A DNA stretch of 64,000 bases from Nocardia alba NBRC 108234 (GTDB lineage: Bacteria > Actinomycetota > Actinomycetes > Mycobacteriales > Mycobacteriaceae), in the NCBI RefSeq assembly GCF_001612665.1, contig NZ_BDAX01000035.1:44736-108735 (forward strand). The letters are read 5' to 3'. Below the pieces are notes generated by a model. The model was not told where the DNA came from, did no database searches, and worked only from the letters and a program-made list of their open reading frames with translations. Both the position numbers and the translations under genes were made by a program. Shown here in pieces: positions 8,506-16,653 of this stretch; positions within the stretch are counted from its first letter, which is position 1, and each line of letters opens with the position of its first letter.

Positions 8506-11004
8506 GTGGATCTGACCGACCTACTGGAAATTCCCGGGACCGACGCCGACGCGCTCTACGAGTCGTTCGCGGCGTGGGCTGCCGAGCAGGGCACCACCCT
8601 GTATCCAGCGCAGGACGAGGCGCTGATGGAGTTGGCGTCGGGGTCCCATGTGATTCTGGCGACGCCGACCGGCTCCGGCAAGTCGCTGGTGGCGGTCGGC
8701 GCGCACCTGTTCGCCATGGCCAACGGGCAGCGCAGCTACTACACCGCACCCATCAAGGCACTGGTCAGCGAGAAGTTCTTCGCGCTGTGTGAGGTGTTCG
8801 GCGCGGAGAACGTGGGCATGGTGACCGGTGACGCGGCGGTCAACGCCGACGCCCCGATCATCTGCGCCACCGCAGAGATCCTGGCCAACCTCGCGTTGCG
8901 CGAGGGCGCGGCGGCCGAGGTCGGCCAGATCGTGATGGACGAGTTCCATTTCTACGCCGACCCGGACCGCGGCTGGGCGTGGCAGGTGCCGATCATCGAG
9001 CTCCCGCGCGCCCAATTCCTGCTGATGTCGGCGACATTGGGCGAGGTGGATTTCTTCGCCGCCGATCTCGAGGCACGCACCGGCCGCTCGACCACGGTCG
9101 TCGCGGGCACCGAACGTCCTGTCCCGCTGACGTTCTCGTATGTGCGCACCCCGATCACCGAGACCCTCGAAGAGCTGGTGACCACCCACCAGGCGCCGGT
9201 CTACGTGGTGCACTTCACCCAGGCCGCCGCGCTGGAACGCGCGCAGGCGCTGACGAGCGTGAACTTCGCCTCCCGCGCCGAGAAGGACGCGATCGCCGCC
9301 GCCATCGGCGAGTTCCGGTTCGCGTCGGGCTTCGGCAAGACGCTGTCGCGGCTGATCCGTCACGGCATCGGCGTGCACCACGCGGGCATGCTGCCCAAGT
9401 ACCGCCGCCTGGTGGAAAAGCTCGCACAGGACGGCCTGCTGAAAGTGGTGTGCGGCACCGACACCCTCGGCGTCGGCATCAACGTCCCGATCCGCACGGT
9501 GCTGCTCACCGGCCTCACCAAATACGACGGTGTGCGCACCCGCAGGCTCAAAGCCCGTGAGTTCCACCAGATCGCCGGGCGCGCGGGTCGCGCGGGTTAC
9601 GACACCATGGGCACCGTGGTGGTGCAGGCCCCCGAGCACGAGGTCGAGAACGCCCGCCTCATCGCCAAGGCGGGCGACGACCCGAAGAAGCAGCGAAGAG
9701 TGGTGCGCCGCAAGCCGCCGGAGGGTTTCGTCTCGTGGAGCGAAGAGACCTTCGATCGCCTGATCGCCGCCCCGCCGGAGCCGATGGTGTCGCGCTTCGC
9801 GGTGACGAACTCGATGCTGCTCAACGTGATCGCCCGGCCAGGGAACTGCTTCTACGCCATGCGTCATCTGCTCGAGGACAATCACGAGCCGCGCCCGGCA
9901 CAGCGCAAGCACATCCTGCGAGCTCTGCGGCTCTACCGGTCGCTGCGCGATGCCGGTGTGGTGCAACAACTCTCCGAACCCGATGCCAAGGGCAGAATGG
10001 CGCGGCTCACTGTCGATCTGCAGCGCGATTTCGCGCTGGATCAACCGCTGTCGCCGTTCGCGCTGGCCGCGTTCGACCTGCTCGATCGCGAGAGTCTCAC
10101 CTACACACTCGATGTCGTCTCGCTGATCGAGGCCACCCTCGAGGACCCCCGCCAGCTGCTGATGGCCCAGCAGCACAAGGCCCGTGGCGTGGCCGTCAAC
10201 GAGATGAAGGCCGACGGGATCGAATACGAGGAGCGCATGGAGCTGCTCGAGGAAGTCACCTGGCCCAAGCCGCTGGCCGAGCTGATCGAGCCGATGTTCG
10301 AGACCTACCGGGCCGGGCACCCGTGGGTGTCGGAGTTCGCGCCGTCACCGAAGTCGGTGGTGCGCGACATGATCGAGCGCGCGATGACCTTCGCCGAGCT
10401 GATCTCGCACTACGAGCTGACCCGCTCCGAAGGCGTGGTGCTGCGCTATCTCGCCGACGCCTACCGCGCCCTGCGCCGCACCGTGCCCGACGCCGTGCGC
10501 ACCGAGGATCTCGACGACCTCACCGAATGGCTCGGCGAACTGATCCGCCAGGTCGACTCGAGCCTGCTCGACGAGTGGGAGCAGCTCACCAACCCCGGCG
10601 CCGAGAACGACGCCGAGCAGGTCGCGTTCGGCGCCGAGACCGTGCGCCCGATCACCGCCAACGAACGCGCGTTCCGGATCATGGTCCGCAATGCCATGTT
10701 CCGCCGCGTCGAGCTGGCGTCGCGCCGTCGCTGGTACGACCTCGACCAACTCGGCACCGGCCCCGACTGGGCGCAGGACCTTGCCCCCTATTTCGACGAG
10801 TACGCCACGATCGGCACCGGCCCCGACGCGCGCGGCCCGCGATTGTTCGCCGTCGAGCAGCGGCCCGGTTTCTGGCATGTACGCCAGGTGCTCGACGACC
10901 CAGCCGGTGATCACGGCTGGGCGATCACGGCGATCGTGGATCTCGAGGAGTCCGATGCCGCGGGCGAGGTCGTGTTCGACGAGGTCACAGTCATAGCGGG
11001 TTGA
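8506..11004 (+). CDS. Ski2-like DEAD/DEAH-box RNA helicase with DUF3516 C-terminus
   Basis: 832 residues from GTG 8506. Motif I ATPTGSGKS is near residue 54, motif II DEFH near 145, motif III MSAT near 175 and motif VI QIAGRAGRAGYD near 355; QIAGRAGRAG is typical of Ski2-type helicases. The remaining about 430 residues correspond to the actinobacterial DUF3516 extension. The predicted activity is ATP-driven unwinding of RNA in turnover or ribosome biogenesis; the substrate is unknown. DEFH in place of DEAD or DEVH is a small variation. Related to, but smaller and differently ended than, HelY. Confidence 0.85.
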   Translation: MDLTDLLEIPGTDADALYESFAAWAAEQGTTLYPAQDEALMELASGSHVILATPTGSGKSLVAVGAHLFAMANGQRSYYTAPIKALVSEKFFALCEVFGAENVGMVTGDAAVNADAPIICATAEILANLALREGAAAEVGQIVMDEFHFYADPDRGWAWQVPIIELPRAQFLLMSATLGEVDFFAADLEARTGRSTTVVAGTERPVPLTFSYVRTPITETLEELVTTHQAPVYVVHFTQAAALERAQALTSVNFASRAEKDAIAAAIGEFRFASGFGKTLSRLIRHGIGVHHAGMLPKYRRLVEKLAQDGLLKVVCGTDTLGVGINVPIRTVLLTGLTKYDGVRTRRLKAREFHQIAGRAGRAGYDTMGTVVVQAPEHEVENARLIAKAGDDPKKQRRVVRRKPPEGFVSWSEETFDRLIAAPPEPMVSRFAVTNSMLLNVIARPGNCFYAMRHLLEDNHEPRPAQRKHILRALRLYRSLRDAGVVQQLSEPDAKGRMARLTVDLQRDFALDQPLSPFALAAFDLLDRESLTYTLDVVSLIEATLEDPRQLLMAQQHKARGVAVNEMKADGIEYEERMELLEEVTWPKPLAELIEPMFETYRAGHPWVSEFAPSPKSVVRDMIERAMTFAELISHYELTRSEGVVLRYLADAYRALRRTVPDAVRTEDLDDLTEWLGELIRQVDSSLLDEWEQLTNPGAENDAEQVAFGAETVRPITANERAFRIMVRNAMFRRVELASRRRWYDLDQLGTGPDWAQDLAPYFDEYATIGTGPDARGPRLFAVEQRPGFWHVRQVLDDPAGDHGWAITAIVDLEESDAAGEVVFDEVTVIAG

Positions 11005-11020
11005 GTAATACCGTTCGCCT

Positions 11021-11038
11021 ATGACGAATATGACGAAT
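11021..11038. repeat. Two tandem 9-bp repeats upstream of the polyamine operon
   Basis: ATGACGAAT occurs twice back to back, followed 2 nt later by a weaker copy (TTGACGGAT, 11041-11049). The array lies 60-90 bp before the decarboxylase start, where an activator or repressor site would be expected. No regulator is known for it. Confidence 0.45.
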
Positions 11039-11107
11039 GTTTGACGGATTCGTTGTCGGGTAGGCGCCGCTGATAGTCTCTCTCGGCTGCCGACCGAAAG
11101 TTCACCT

Positions 11108-12211
11108 GTGCCCGAATCGCCGTACCTTGTCATCGACCCCGAGCGGGTGCGTGCCAACTACCGAACCCTCGACGCCGCCGTCACCGTCGGCACCCGGATC
11201 AGGTACGCGGTCAAGGCGGCACCGGTGGCGGAACTGATCACCCTGCTCGCCGCCGAGGGCGCCGAATTCGACGTGGCCAGCATCGGCGAGATCGACCAGT
11301 GCCTCGGGCTCGGTGTCGCGCCCGAGCGGCTCTGCTACGGCAACCCGATCAAGAAGAGCGCCCACATCGCGCGCGCCTTCGCCCTCGGCGTGCGCCGCTA
11401 CGCCTTCGACACCGAGGACGACCTCGACCGCATCGCCGAGTTCGCCCCCGGCTCCGAGGTCGAATGCCGTTTCCTGTCGAGCGCGCCGCAGTCACGCACC
11501 CCGTTCGGCACCAAGTTCGGCTGCGCGCCCGCCGAGGCTCTCCGGCTGCTGGTGCGCGCCCGCGATCTGGGCCTGGAGGTCGGCGGCCCGTACTTCCATG
11601 TCGGCTCCCAGCAGCTCGACCCGGCCGCCTGGCGGATCGGCATCGAGCAGGCCGGTGAGATCGTGAAAGCCCTGGCGGACAAGAACATCGCTGTCGGCGC
11701 TGTGAACGTCGGCGGCGGTCTACCGATCTCCTACGCCGATGCCGCCCCCGAACTCGACGCGATCGCGGCCGCCATCAGCGGCGCCGCCGCCGAGTTCCTG
11801 CCCGCGGCCACCGGCCTGATCGTGGAACCCGGCCGCGCGCTGGTGGGTAACGCGGGCACTGTGCACGCCGAGGTCGTCGGCGTGCGATTCGCGCCGGATG
11901 GCCGGCGCTGGGTGTATCTCGACATCGGCCGATACAACGGTATGGCCGAGACCGAGAACGAGTACATCGCCTACCGTTTCGTCACCGATCGCGACGGCGA
12001 TCCGGTGTCGGAGGCGGTGGTCGCGGGTCCGACCTGCGACGGCGACGATGTACTGTATCAACGCACGAAGGTCCTTCTGCCGACCACGTTGCGAGCCGGT
12101 GACCGGATTCAGATCCTGCACACCGGCGCCTATACCGCGAGTTACTCGTCGGTGTCCTTCAATGGTTTTCCGCCCTTGACCGTTCATGTCTCGGGCGCTG
12201 AGCGAGAGTGA
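11108..12211 (+). CDS. Fold-type III PLP decarboxylase (ornithine/lysine decarboxylase-like)
   Basis: 367 residues from GTG 11108. The alanine-racemase-fold decarboxylase motifs are present in order: YAVKAAP with the PLP lysine at residue 36, HVGSQ near 164, a glycine-rich VNVGGG near 200, VEPGR near 240, and GPTCDGDD with Cys310 and Asp311, which match the Cys360-Asp361 pair of eukaryotic-type ornithine decarboxylase. It lacks the C-terminal signatures of diaminopimelate decarboxylase. The predicted product is putrescine or cadaverine. The next gene encodes S-adenosylmethionine decarboxylase fused to an aminopropyltransferase, so putrescine to spermidine is the simplest pathway. Ornithine versus lysine cannot be decided here. 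Confidence 0.85.
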   Translation: MPESPYLVIDPERVRANYRTLDAAVTVGTRIRYAVKAAPVAELITLLAAEGAEFDVASIGEIDQCLGLGVAPERLCYGNPIKKSAHIARAFALGVRRYAFDTEDDLDRIAEFAPGSEVECRFLSSAPQSRTPFGTKFGCAPAEALRLLVRARDLGLEVGGPYFHVGSQQLDPAAWRIGIEQAGEIVKALADKNIAVGAVNVGGGLPISYADAAPELDAIAAAISGAAAEFLPAATGLIVEPGRALVGNAGTVHAEVVGVRFAPDGRRWVYLDIGRYNGMAETENEYIAYRFVTDRDGDPVSEAVVAGPTCDGDDVLYQRTKVLLPTTLRAGDRIQILHTGAYTASYSSVSFNGFPPLTVHVSGAERE

Positions 12212-12219
12212 GTTGCCCC

Positions 12220-13422
12220 ATGACGGCGGAATTCACCGGTTGGCACGTGCTGGCCGAGTTCGGTGGCGTCGACACAGCCCTGTGTGACGATCTCGAACGA
12301 CTCGAATCGGCGTTGCGTGAGTCTCTGATCGCGGCGGGCGTCACCATCTGCGAAGTCGTTCACAAAAAGTTCGATCCGCAGGGGGTGACCGTCCTCGCGC
12401 TGTTGTCGGAGTCTCACGCCTCGATTCACACTTATCCGGAGTCCGGCGACATCTTCGTCGACGTCTTCACCTGCGGCAGCATCGGTGCGGGCGCGACGAA
12501 AGCCGTCGAACTGCTCCGAGACAAGTTGTCCCCCACCACAGTTCGGATGCAGACGGTCCAGCGTGGCCACGGCGCCGAGAAGATCTACGAACCGGTGGGC
12601 GACGGCCTGACCCGGATCTGGGATCTGCACGAGGTGATCGTGGATACGAACACCCCGTTCCAGCACATGGTGATCGCGCGGACCGATCAGGGCATCTCCC
12701 TGTTCTCCGACGACGATCGTCAGTCCACCGAGTTCTCCCAGGTCACCTACCACGAGGCCATGATGGTCCCGGCGTTCGTGCTGGCGGAGAAGCTCGACCG
12801 GGTGCTGATCATCGGTTCCGGTGAGGGTGTGGCCTCGCAGATGTCGGTGGCGGCCGGGGCGACCCTGGTCGACCACGTCGATATCGATCAGCGCGAAGTG
12901 GAGCTGTGCGCCGAGCACCTGCCCTACGGCTACACCACCGCCGAGCTCACCGCCGCGGTGAAGCACGAGGGTCCGGTCCACGTGCACTACGCCGACGGCT
13001 GGGATTTCCTGGCGAACGCGCAGGCGGCGGGTACCCGCTACGACGTGATCGTCATCGATCTGCCCGACGAGCGCGTCGAGGACGCCCAGCACAACCGGCT
13101 CTACGAGTCGGAGTTCCTGTCCCGATGTAAGGCACTGCTCGCTCCCGGCGGCGTGCTGTCGGCGCAGGCCGGTTGCGCGACCATGTGGCGCAACGAGACG
13201 CTGAAGCGTTCGTGGGGTCGTTTCCACGAGCAGTTCGCCACCGTGGTCCCCTACGGCAGCGACGAGCACGAGTGGACCTTCCTGTTCGGTCTGAACGAGA
13301 AGATCGACGACCCGGTCCGCGGCATGCGCGACCGTCTCGCCCTGCTCCCCTACCGTGCCGCGACCATCGACGCACGGGCGCTGGAGCGCGGCGCGGTCGA
13401 GCCGTACGCCCTGCGCGGCTGA
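12220..13422 (+). CDS. Fused S-adenosylmethionine decarboxylase (SpeD) - spermidine synthase (SpeE) protein
   Basis: 400 residues from ATG 12220; a GTG at 12208 overlapping the previous stop is possible. Residues about 5-125 are a prokaryotic SpeD: the self-cleaving proenzyme motif LLSESHASIHTYPE places Glu64-Ser65 at the usual cut that makes the pyruvoyl group, and VDVFTCG carries the catalytic-type Cys85. Residues about 130-390 are an aminopropyltransferase: QVTYHEAM, then VLIIGSGEGVA in place of the common GGGDG, an acidic DIDQREVEL, and YDVIVIDLPDE. Together they would make decarboxylated AdoMet and use it on putrescine in one polypeptide. The E-for-D change in the glycine loop is a mild oddity. 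The fusion is seen directly in one uninterrupted frame. Confidence 0.85.
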   Translation: MTAEFTGWHVLAEFGGVDTALCDDLERLESALRESLIAAGVTICEVVHKKFDPQGVTVLALLSESHASIHTYPESGDIFVDVFTCGSIGAGATKAVELLRDKLSPTTVRMQTVQRGHGAEKIYEPVGDGLTRIWDLHEVIVDTNTPFQHMVIARTDQGISLFSDDDRQSTEFSQVTYHEAMMVPAFVLAEKLDRVLIIGSGEGVASQMSVAAGATLVDHVDIDQREVELCAEHLPYGYTTAELTAAVKHEGPVHVHYADGWDFLANAQAAGTRYDVIVIDLPDERVEDAQHNRLYESEFLSRCKALLAPGGVLSAQAGCATMWRNETLKRSWGRFHEQFATVVPYGSDEHEWTFLFGLNEKIDDPVRGMRDRLALLPYRAATIDARALERGAVEPYALRG

Positions 13423-13432
13423 TTCTCGCGCG

Positions 13433-13471
13433 CGAAGGCGGTGATCCGGAGGTTGCGGGTCACCGCCTTCG
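13433..13471 (+). terminator. Hairpin after the polyamine operon
   Basis: A perfect 12-bp stem, CGAAGGCGGTGA paired with TCACCGCCTTCG, with a 15-nt loop, begins 11 nt after the SpeD-SpeE stop. There is no U-run, as is usual in this GC range. Confidence 0.65.
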
Positions 13472-13628
13472 TCGTCCGGCGGGCCGATCCGATGCTGTTC
13501 ACGGATTCATTGGTCCACCGAACGGCGATCGGGTGACACTGTCTGTACCGCGCCGCCGGACGGCGCGCTACCGCCAGCGACGAATCGAGCCCGCAGTGCC
13601 CCCTACGCAGTCGTCCACGGACGGCGTG

Positions 13629-14156
13629 ATGCCGGTCCACCGGCCATCCGACCATCGCCCCCGCCTCGACGCGCTGTCCACGGCGGGTGTCGCCGCGTTC
13701 ACGGAGTTGTTCACCACCGCGCCGGAGACGACAGCAGCCGATTTCGGCCGACTGACCGGCGATCTGGTGATGCGGTCCTTCCCCGCGACAGGCACCCGGT
13801 TGCTGGGACCGCTGATGGACCGTCCCGCCTACTTCTGGGTAGGCAAGTCCTTTCGTCACGTGGACGGCGGGATGGCATTCGGGCACAACATCTTCCGTCT
13901 GCTCGGCGGTATGCGGGCACTGAACTTCGTGGCAACGGTCGGCGCCTCCGCGGTCGACGGACGCGCGGCCGTGCGATTGGACTACGACGATCTCCGAGCC
14001 GGAAAGCCCGGACCCGCCCGCCGGATCTACGACGAGCTGCGCGAGATAGAACCGGGCCTGTGGTTGGGACCCAGCTACTTCAAGCGCGGCGCGACACTGA
14101 CCTCCATGGGCTGGTTCGCCCTGGATGCCTCGATCGAGTTCGACGGTCCGCTGTGA
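13629..14156 (+). CDS. Conserved-looking hypothetical protein
   Basis: 175 residues from ATG 13629; a GTG at 13626 or further up could also serve. I do not recognise the family. Visible features are a compact alpha/beta pattern without a signal peptide, YFWVGKSFRHVDGGMAFGHN, a small hydrophobic stretch, AAVRLDYDDLRAGK, and GLWLGPSYFKRG near the end, which is reminiscent of small lipid- or ligand-binding barrel proteins of actinobacteria. Coding is supported by strong third-position GC bias in this frame and a well-mixed residue composition, while overlapping frames look arginine/proline-rich. It follows the terminator of the polyamine operon and faces the tautomerase gene. Confidence 0.6.
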   Translation: MPVHRPSDHRPRLDALSTAGVAAFTELFTTAPETTAADFGRLTGDLVMRSFPATGTRLLGPLMDRPAYFWVGKSFRHVDGGMAFGHNIFRLLGGMRALNFVATVGASAVDGRAAVRLDYDDLRAGKPGPARRIYDELREIEPGLWLGPSYFKRGATLTSMGWFALDASIEFDGPL

Positions 14157-14223
14157 GCCGTCCCCGCGCTCTCGCCCGGTGACGGTGCCCGGGCCGGGAC
14201 TCACCCGGCCCGGTACCGATGAT

Positions 14224-14436
14224 TCACTCCGTGGCGGCTCGACGGGCGCGATACTCGGTGACATTCACGCCACCGACGCCCCAATCCGTCAGCGGCACTT
14301 CATCGATCACGACGTAGGTGCTGTCGGGTGCCTTGCCGAGTACTTCGCGGAGCAGATCGGTGACGCCCCTGATGAGCTGCGCCTTCTGGTCGGTGGTGAC
14401 GCCTTCGTCGGTGACCTTGATGTTCACGTACGGCAT
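14224..14436 (-). CDS. 4-oxalocrotonate tautomerase family enzyme
   Basis: 70 residues from ATG 14436, chosen over ATG 14442 because GAAAGGA is 7 nt upstream and because the protein then starts MPYVNIKV. Removal of Met leaves Pro-1, the general base of this superfamily. Length and pattern (QKAQLIRGVTDLLREVLGK, YVVIDEV) fit small tautomerases such as those acting on 2-hydroxymuconate or similar enols. It is 96 nt downstream of the short-chain dehydrogenase gene on the same strand, so both probably lie under the upstream TetR operator. The substrate is unknown. Confidence 0.85.
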   Translation of the reverse strand: MPYVNIKVTDEGVTTDQKAQLIRGVTDLLREVLGKAPDSTYVVIDEVPLTDWGVGGVNVTEYRARRAATE

Positions 14437-14532
14437 GAGCATGTCCTTTCGATGGTGCAGCTCTCACAGGGATGACCGGAAGTCGAGCCGCTGCGCACCC
14501 GAATCCGTCGCGTGGAAACGCTTTTCGCTGAT

Positions 14533-15273
14533 TCAGGCAGCTCGGCCGGCAACGAAGCCGCCGTCGACCGGCAGGATGTGACCGGTGACGAACTCGGCGT
14601 CGACGAGATACAGCACGGCCGCGGTGGTGTCGGCGACCTCGCCGATCCGGTTCAGCAACGCCAGCGCACCCGATGCGCGCTCGTCGCCGTCACCGAACAG
14701 CGGCGTGCGGATGATGCCGGGGGCCACCGCGTTCACCCGGATTCCGGCGGCTGCGAGCTCGGCGGCCAGGCTGGTGGTGAGCGCGTGCACGCCGCCCTTG
14801 CTGACGAGCGCGGCCGAGGCTGGTAGACCGGCGAGGGCGTGGTCGATCAGAACCGTGCCGATGTTGACGATGCTGCCGCCATCGCCCTGGGCCAGCAGCT
14901 GCCGCACGACAGCCTGGGTGGTGAGATAGGTGCCCTTGAGGTTTCCGCCGAGGTAGCGATCGAGTTCGGCCTCGGTGACGTCGACGAACGGCGTGGCCCC
15001 GAAGACGCCCGCGCTGTTGATCAGCCCGTCGAGCCGGCCGAACCGATCGAGTGCGGTGCGCACATACGCCGAACCTGTTGCGGGCGAGGCGATGTCACCG
15101 GCCACGGCGGCCACCCGCGTGGGCGCCGCCAGTTCGGCGGCGACGGCGGCGAGCTTGTCGGCGTCGCGCCCGCCGAGGACGACATTGTCACCGCGAGCGA
15201 CGAGAGCCCGAGCGACATCACGCCCGATGCCGCTGGAACCACCGGTCACCACGACCGTCTTCGATGTGGACAT
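14533..15273 (-). CDS. Classical-type short-chain dehydrogenase/reductase lacking the active-site Tyr
   Basis: 246 residues from ATG 15273 (GAGAGGAAAA upstream). The N-terminal TGGSSGIGRD binds NAD(P), NSAGV is the structural motif, and the C-terminal part ends LPVDGGFV as in classical SDRs. The catalytic segment is unusual. The expected Ser is Thr (NIGTVL), and the YxxxK motif reads ALVSK, so Ala replaces the general-base Tyr while Lys stays. I checked the codons (gcg ctc gtc agc aag). The protein may be a binding or regulatory SDR, or may use another acid. The gene follows one copy of the twin operator and precedes the tautomerase. Confidence 0.85.
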   Translation of the reverse strand: MSTSKTVVVTGGSSGIGRDVARALVARGDNVVLGGRDADKLAAVAAELAAPTRVAAVAGDIASPATGSAYVRTALDRFGRLDGLINSAGVFGATPFVDVTEAELDRYLGGNLKGTYLTTQAVVRQLLAQGDGGSIVNIGTVLIDHALAGLPASAALVSKGGVHALTTSLAAELAAAGIRVNAVAPGIIRTPLFGDGDERASGALALLNRIGEVADTTAAVLYLVDAEFVTGHILPVDGGFVAGRAA

Positions 15274-15296
15274 GAACTTTTCCTCTCGATAAATAT

Positions 15297-15308
15297 ACGA
15301 CCGGTCGT
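15297..15308. promoter_or_regulatory. TetR operator copy 1 (upstream of the SDR gene)
   Basis: Perfect 12-bp palindrome ACGACCGGTCGT, 23 bp before the SDR start. The surrounding TATACGACCGGTCGTCT and a following GGAATG recur at 15990-16012 upstream of the tetR gene, which argues for one regulator binding both. Confidence 0.75.
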
Positions 15309-15390
15309 CTTGGAATGACGACCGCGAGGCTGACGACCCGAAGGGCCGATGATGACAGTGAGGCCGACACCGGATCGGCGCCGACCGGAG

Positions 15391-15981
15391 TTACGGTCGG
15401 AAGTAGTCGTCGAGCAGCCGACGAAGGCATTTGTCGAGCGGCTCGACAGTGCGGTCGATCTTCATCCGGATCACCGCGCCCTCCCAGGATTCGAGGAGCA
15501 GATCCGCCAGATCCACGGCGTCGATGTCGGCGCGCACGGTGCCCTGCGCCTGTGCCGCACGCAGCGCACCGGCGATACCGTCGCGCCAGACGGCCCAGGC
15601 CTTGGACAGCGACGTCCGCAGCAGCTCACTGCCTTCCAGCTCGCCCCCGAGGTTGGCGATCAGGCAGCCGCCGGTGTATTCAGCGGCGACGAAATCGTCG
15701 GTCAGGGTCGCGAAGAAGGCACGGATACCGGCGAGTGGGTCTGGCGCCGCGGCGAACGCGGCGGCGAGGGTGCGTTGCACGCACTGCGAGTGATGCTCGA
15801 TGACCGCCTGCGCGAAGCTCTCCTTGCTGTCGAAGTAGTTGTAGAACGAGCCTTTCGGCACGCCGACCTTGTCGAGCACCTGTTTGATGCCGGTGCCGTG
15901 ATAGCCGTTGGACAGCAGGCCGATCGCGCCCTCCTCGATGAGAAGAGCTCTCGTGTCGTCGCTGCGCCGTGGTCGTGCCAT
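15391..15981 (-). CDS. TetR/AcrR family transcriptional regulator
   Basis: 196 residues from ATG 15981; a longer frame to 16032 runs through the operator and is unlikely. The N-terminal helix-turn-helix reads GIKQVLDKVGVPKGSFYNYFDSK, and the rest is an all-helical ligand domain with GGCLIANLGGEL typical of the AcrR-like subgroup with a TetR_C_11-like end. No clear ribosome site precedes the ATG and an operator palindrome ends 12 nt upstream, so the transcript may be leaderless and autoregulated. The likely targets are its own gene and the SDR-tautomerase pair downstream on the same strand. The ligand is unknown. Confidence 0.85.
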   Translation of the reverse strand: MARPRRSDDTRALLIEEGAIGLLSNGYHGTGIKQVLDKVGVPKGSFYNYFDSKESFAQAVIEHHSQCVQRTLAAAFAAAPDPLAGIRAFFATLTDDFVAAEYTGGCLIANLGGELEGSELLRTSLSKAWAVWRDGIAGALRAAQAQGTVRADIDAVDLADLLLESWEGAVIRMKIDRTVEPLDKCLRRLLDDYFRP

Positions 15982-15992
15982 GCGAGAACTAT

Positions 15993-16004
15993 ACGACCGG
16001 TCGT
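15993..16004. promoter_or_regulatory. TetR operator copy 2 (upstream of the tetR gene)
   Basis: The same perfect palindrome ACGACCGGTCGT as at 15297-15308, within a 17-bp shared sequence, 11 bp before the tetR ATG. The placement fits repression of its own promoter. Confidence 0.75.
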
Positions 16005-16050
16005 CTAGGAATGGCAAGAGCGACCCTCTCATCGTGGGAACTATGCGACC

Positions 16051-16653
16051 TCAGTCGTCGTCGACACCGCGTGCGGCCAGTGCCTCACCCATCGCGTCGG
16101 CGGTCCGCAGCGCCCGCACCAGTACCGGGGTGACCAGCGCGGTCGCCGACCAGGACACCCCCCGCGCGCGCCGCGCCTCGCCGACCTCGTGGACGATCTG
16201 CGCCAGCAAAGGAACGCACCGAATGGTCAGCGCGAGAAGCAGACCCACCCGCTCCGGGTTCACTCCGACGCGTCGCAGCGGACCGAGCGCGCGAGTGAGC
16301 GCGTCGAGCATGGCGGTGACCCGCGTGGTCACCGTGACCAGTGCCGCCAGGGCCACCGATACCAGCAACACCCCGCAGACCACCACAGCCCGCGCCGGCG
16401 AGGTGGTGAGCAGCTGGAAGACCCCGATGATCACGGTCATCCACAGCACCGGACGCACCTGGGCGTAGGCCACCCGCCAGGAGACACGGGCGAGCGCGAA
16501 CAAGCCCGCCACCAGCGCCACGGCGACCAGCACGCCGAGCGGAGCGCGGACGAACACTGTCATCGCGAGGATCGAGATCAGCAACAGCGCCAGCTTCAGC
16601 CCCGCGGGCATGCGGTGCAGCGGCGAGTCGCCGGGGCAGTACAGGCCGATCAT
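16051..16653 (-). CDS. bioN: Biotin ECF transporter transmembrane protein BioN (EcfT)
   Basis: 200 residues from ATG 16653. Several hydrophobic membrane segments (for example LALLLISILAMTVF) are followed by the cytoplasmic coupling helices with EARRARGVSW and EALAARG, the Ala-Arg-Gly motifs through which EcfT proteins touch the ATPase. It overlaps bioM by 4 nt and is third in a bioY-bioM-bioN operon. It links ATP hydrolysis in BioM to substrate release by BioY in the cell membrane. Confidence 0.88.
   Translation of the reverse strand: MIGLYCPGDSPLHRMPAGLKLALLLISILAMTVFVRAPLGVLVAVALVAGLFALARVSWRVAYAQVRPVLWMTVIIGVFQLLTTSPARAVVVCGVLLVSVALAALVTVTTRVTAMLDALTRALGPLRRVGVNPERVGLLLALTIRCVPLLAQIVHEVGEARRARGVSWSATALVTPVLVRALRTADAMGEALAARGVDDD

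Noticed and set aside
13350..14264. 304-residue minus-strand frame opposite the hypothetical gene at 13629
   Set aside because: The plus-strand frame has better codon bias and composition; the minus frame starts and ends inside unrelated elements.
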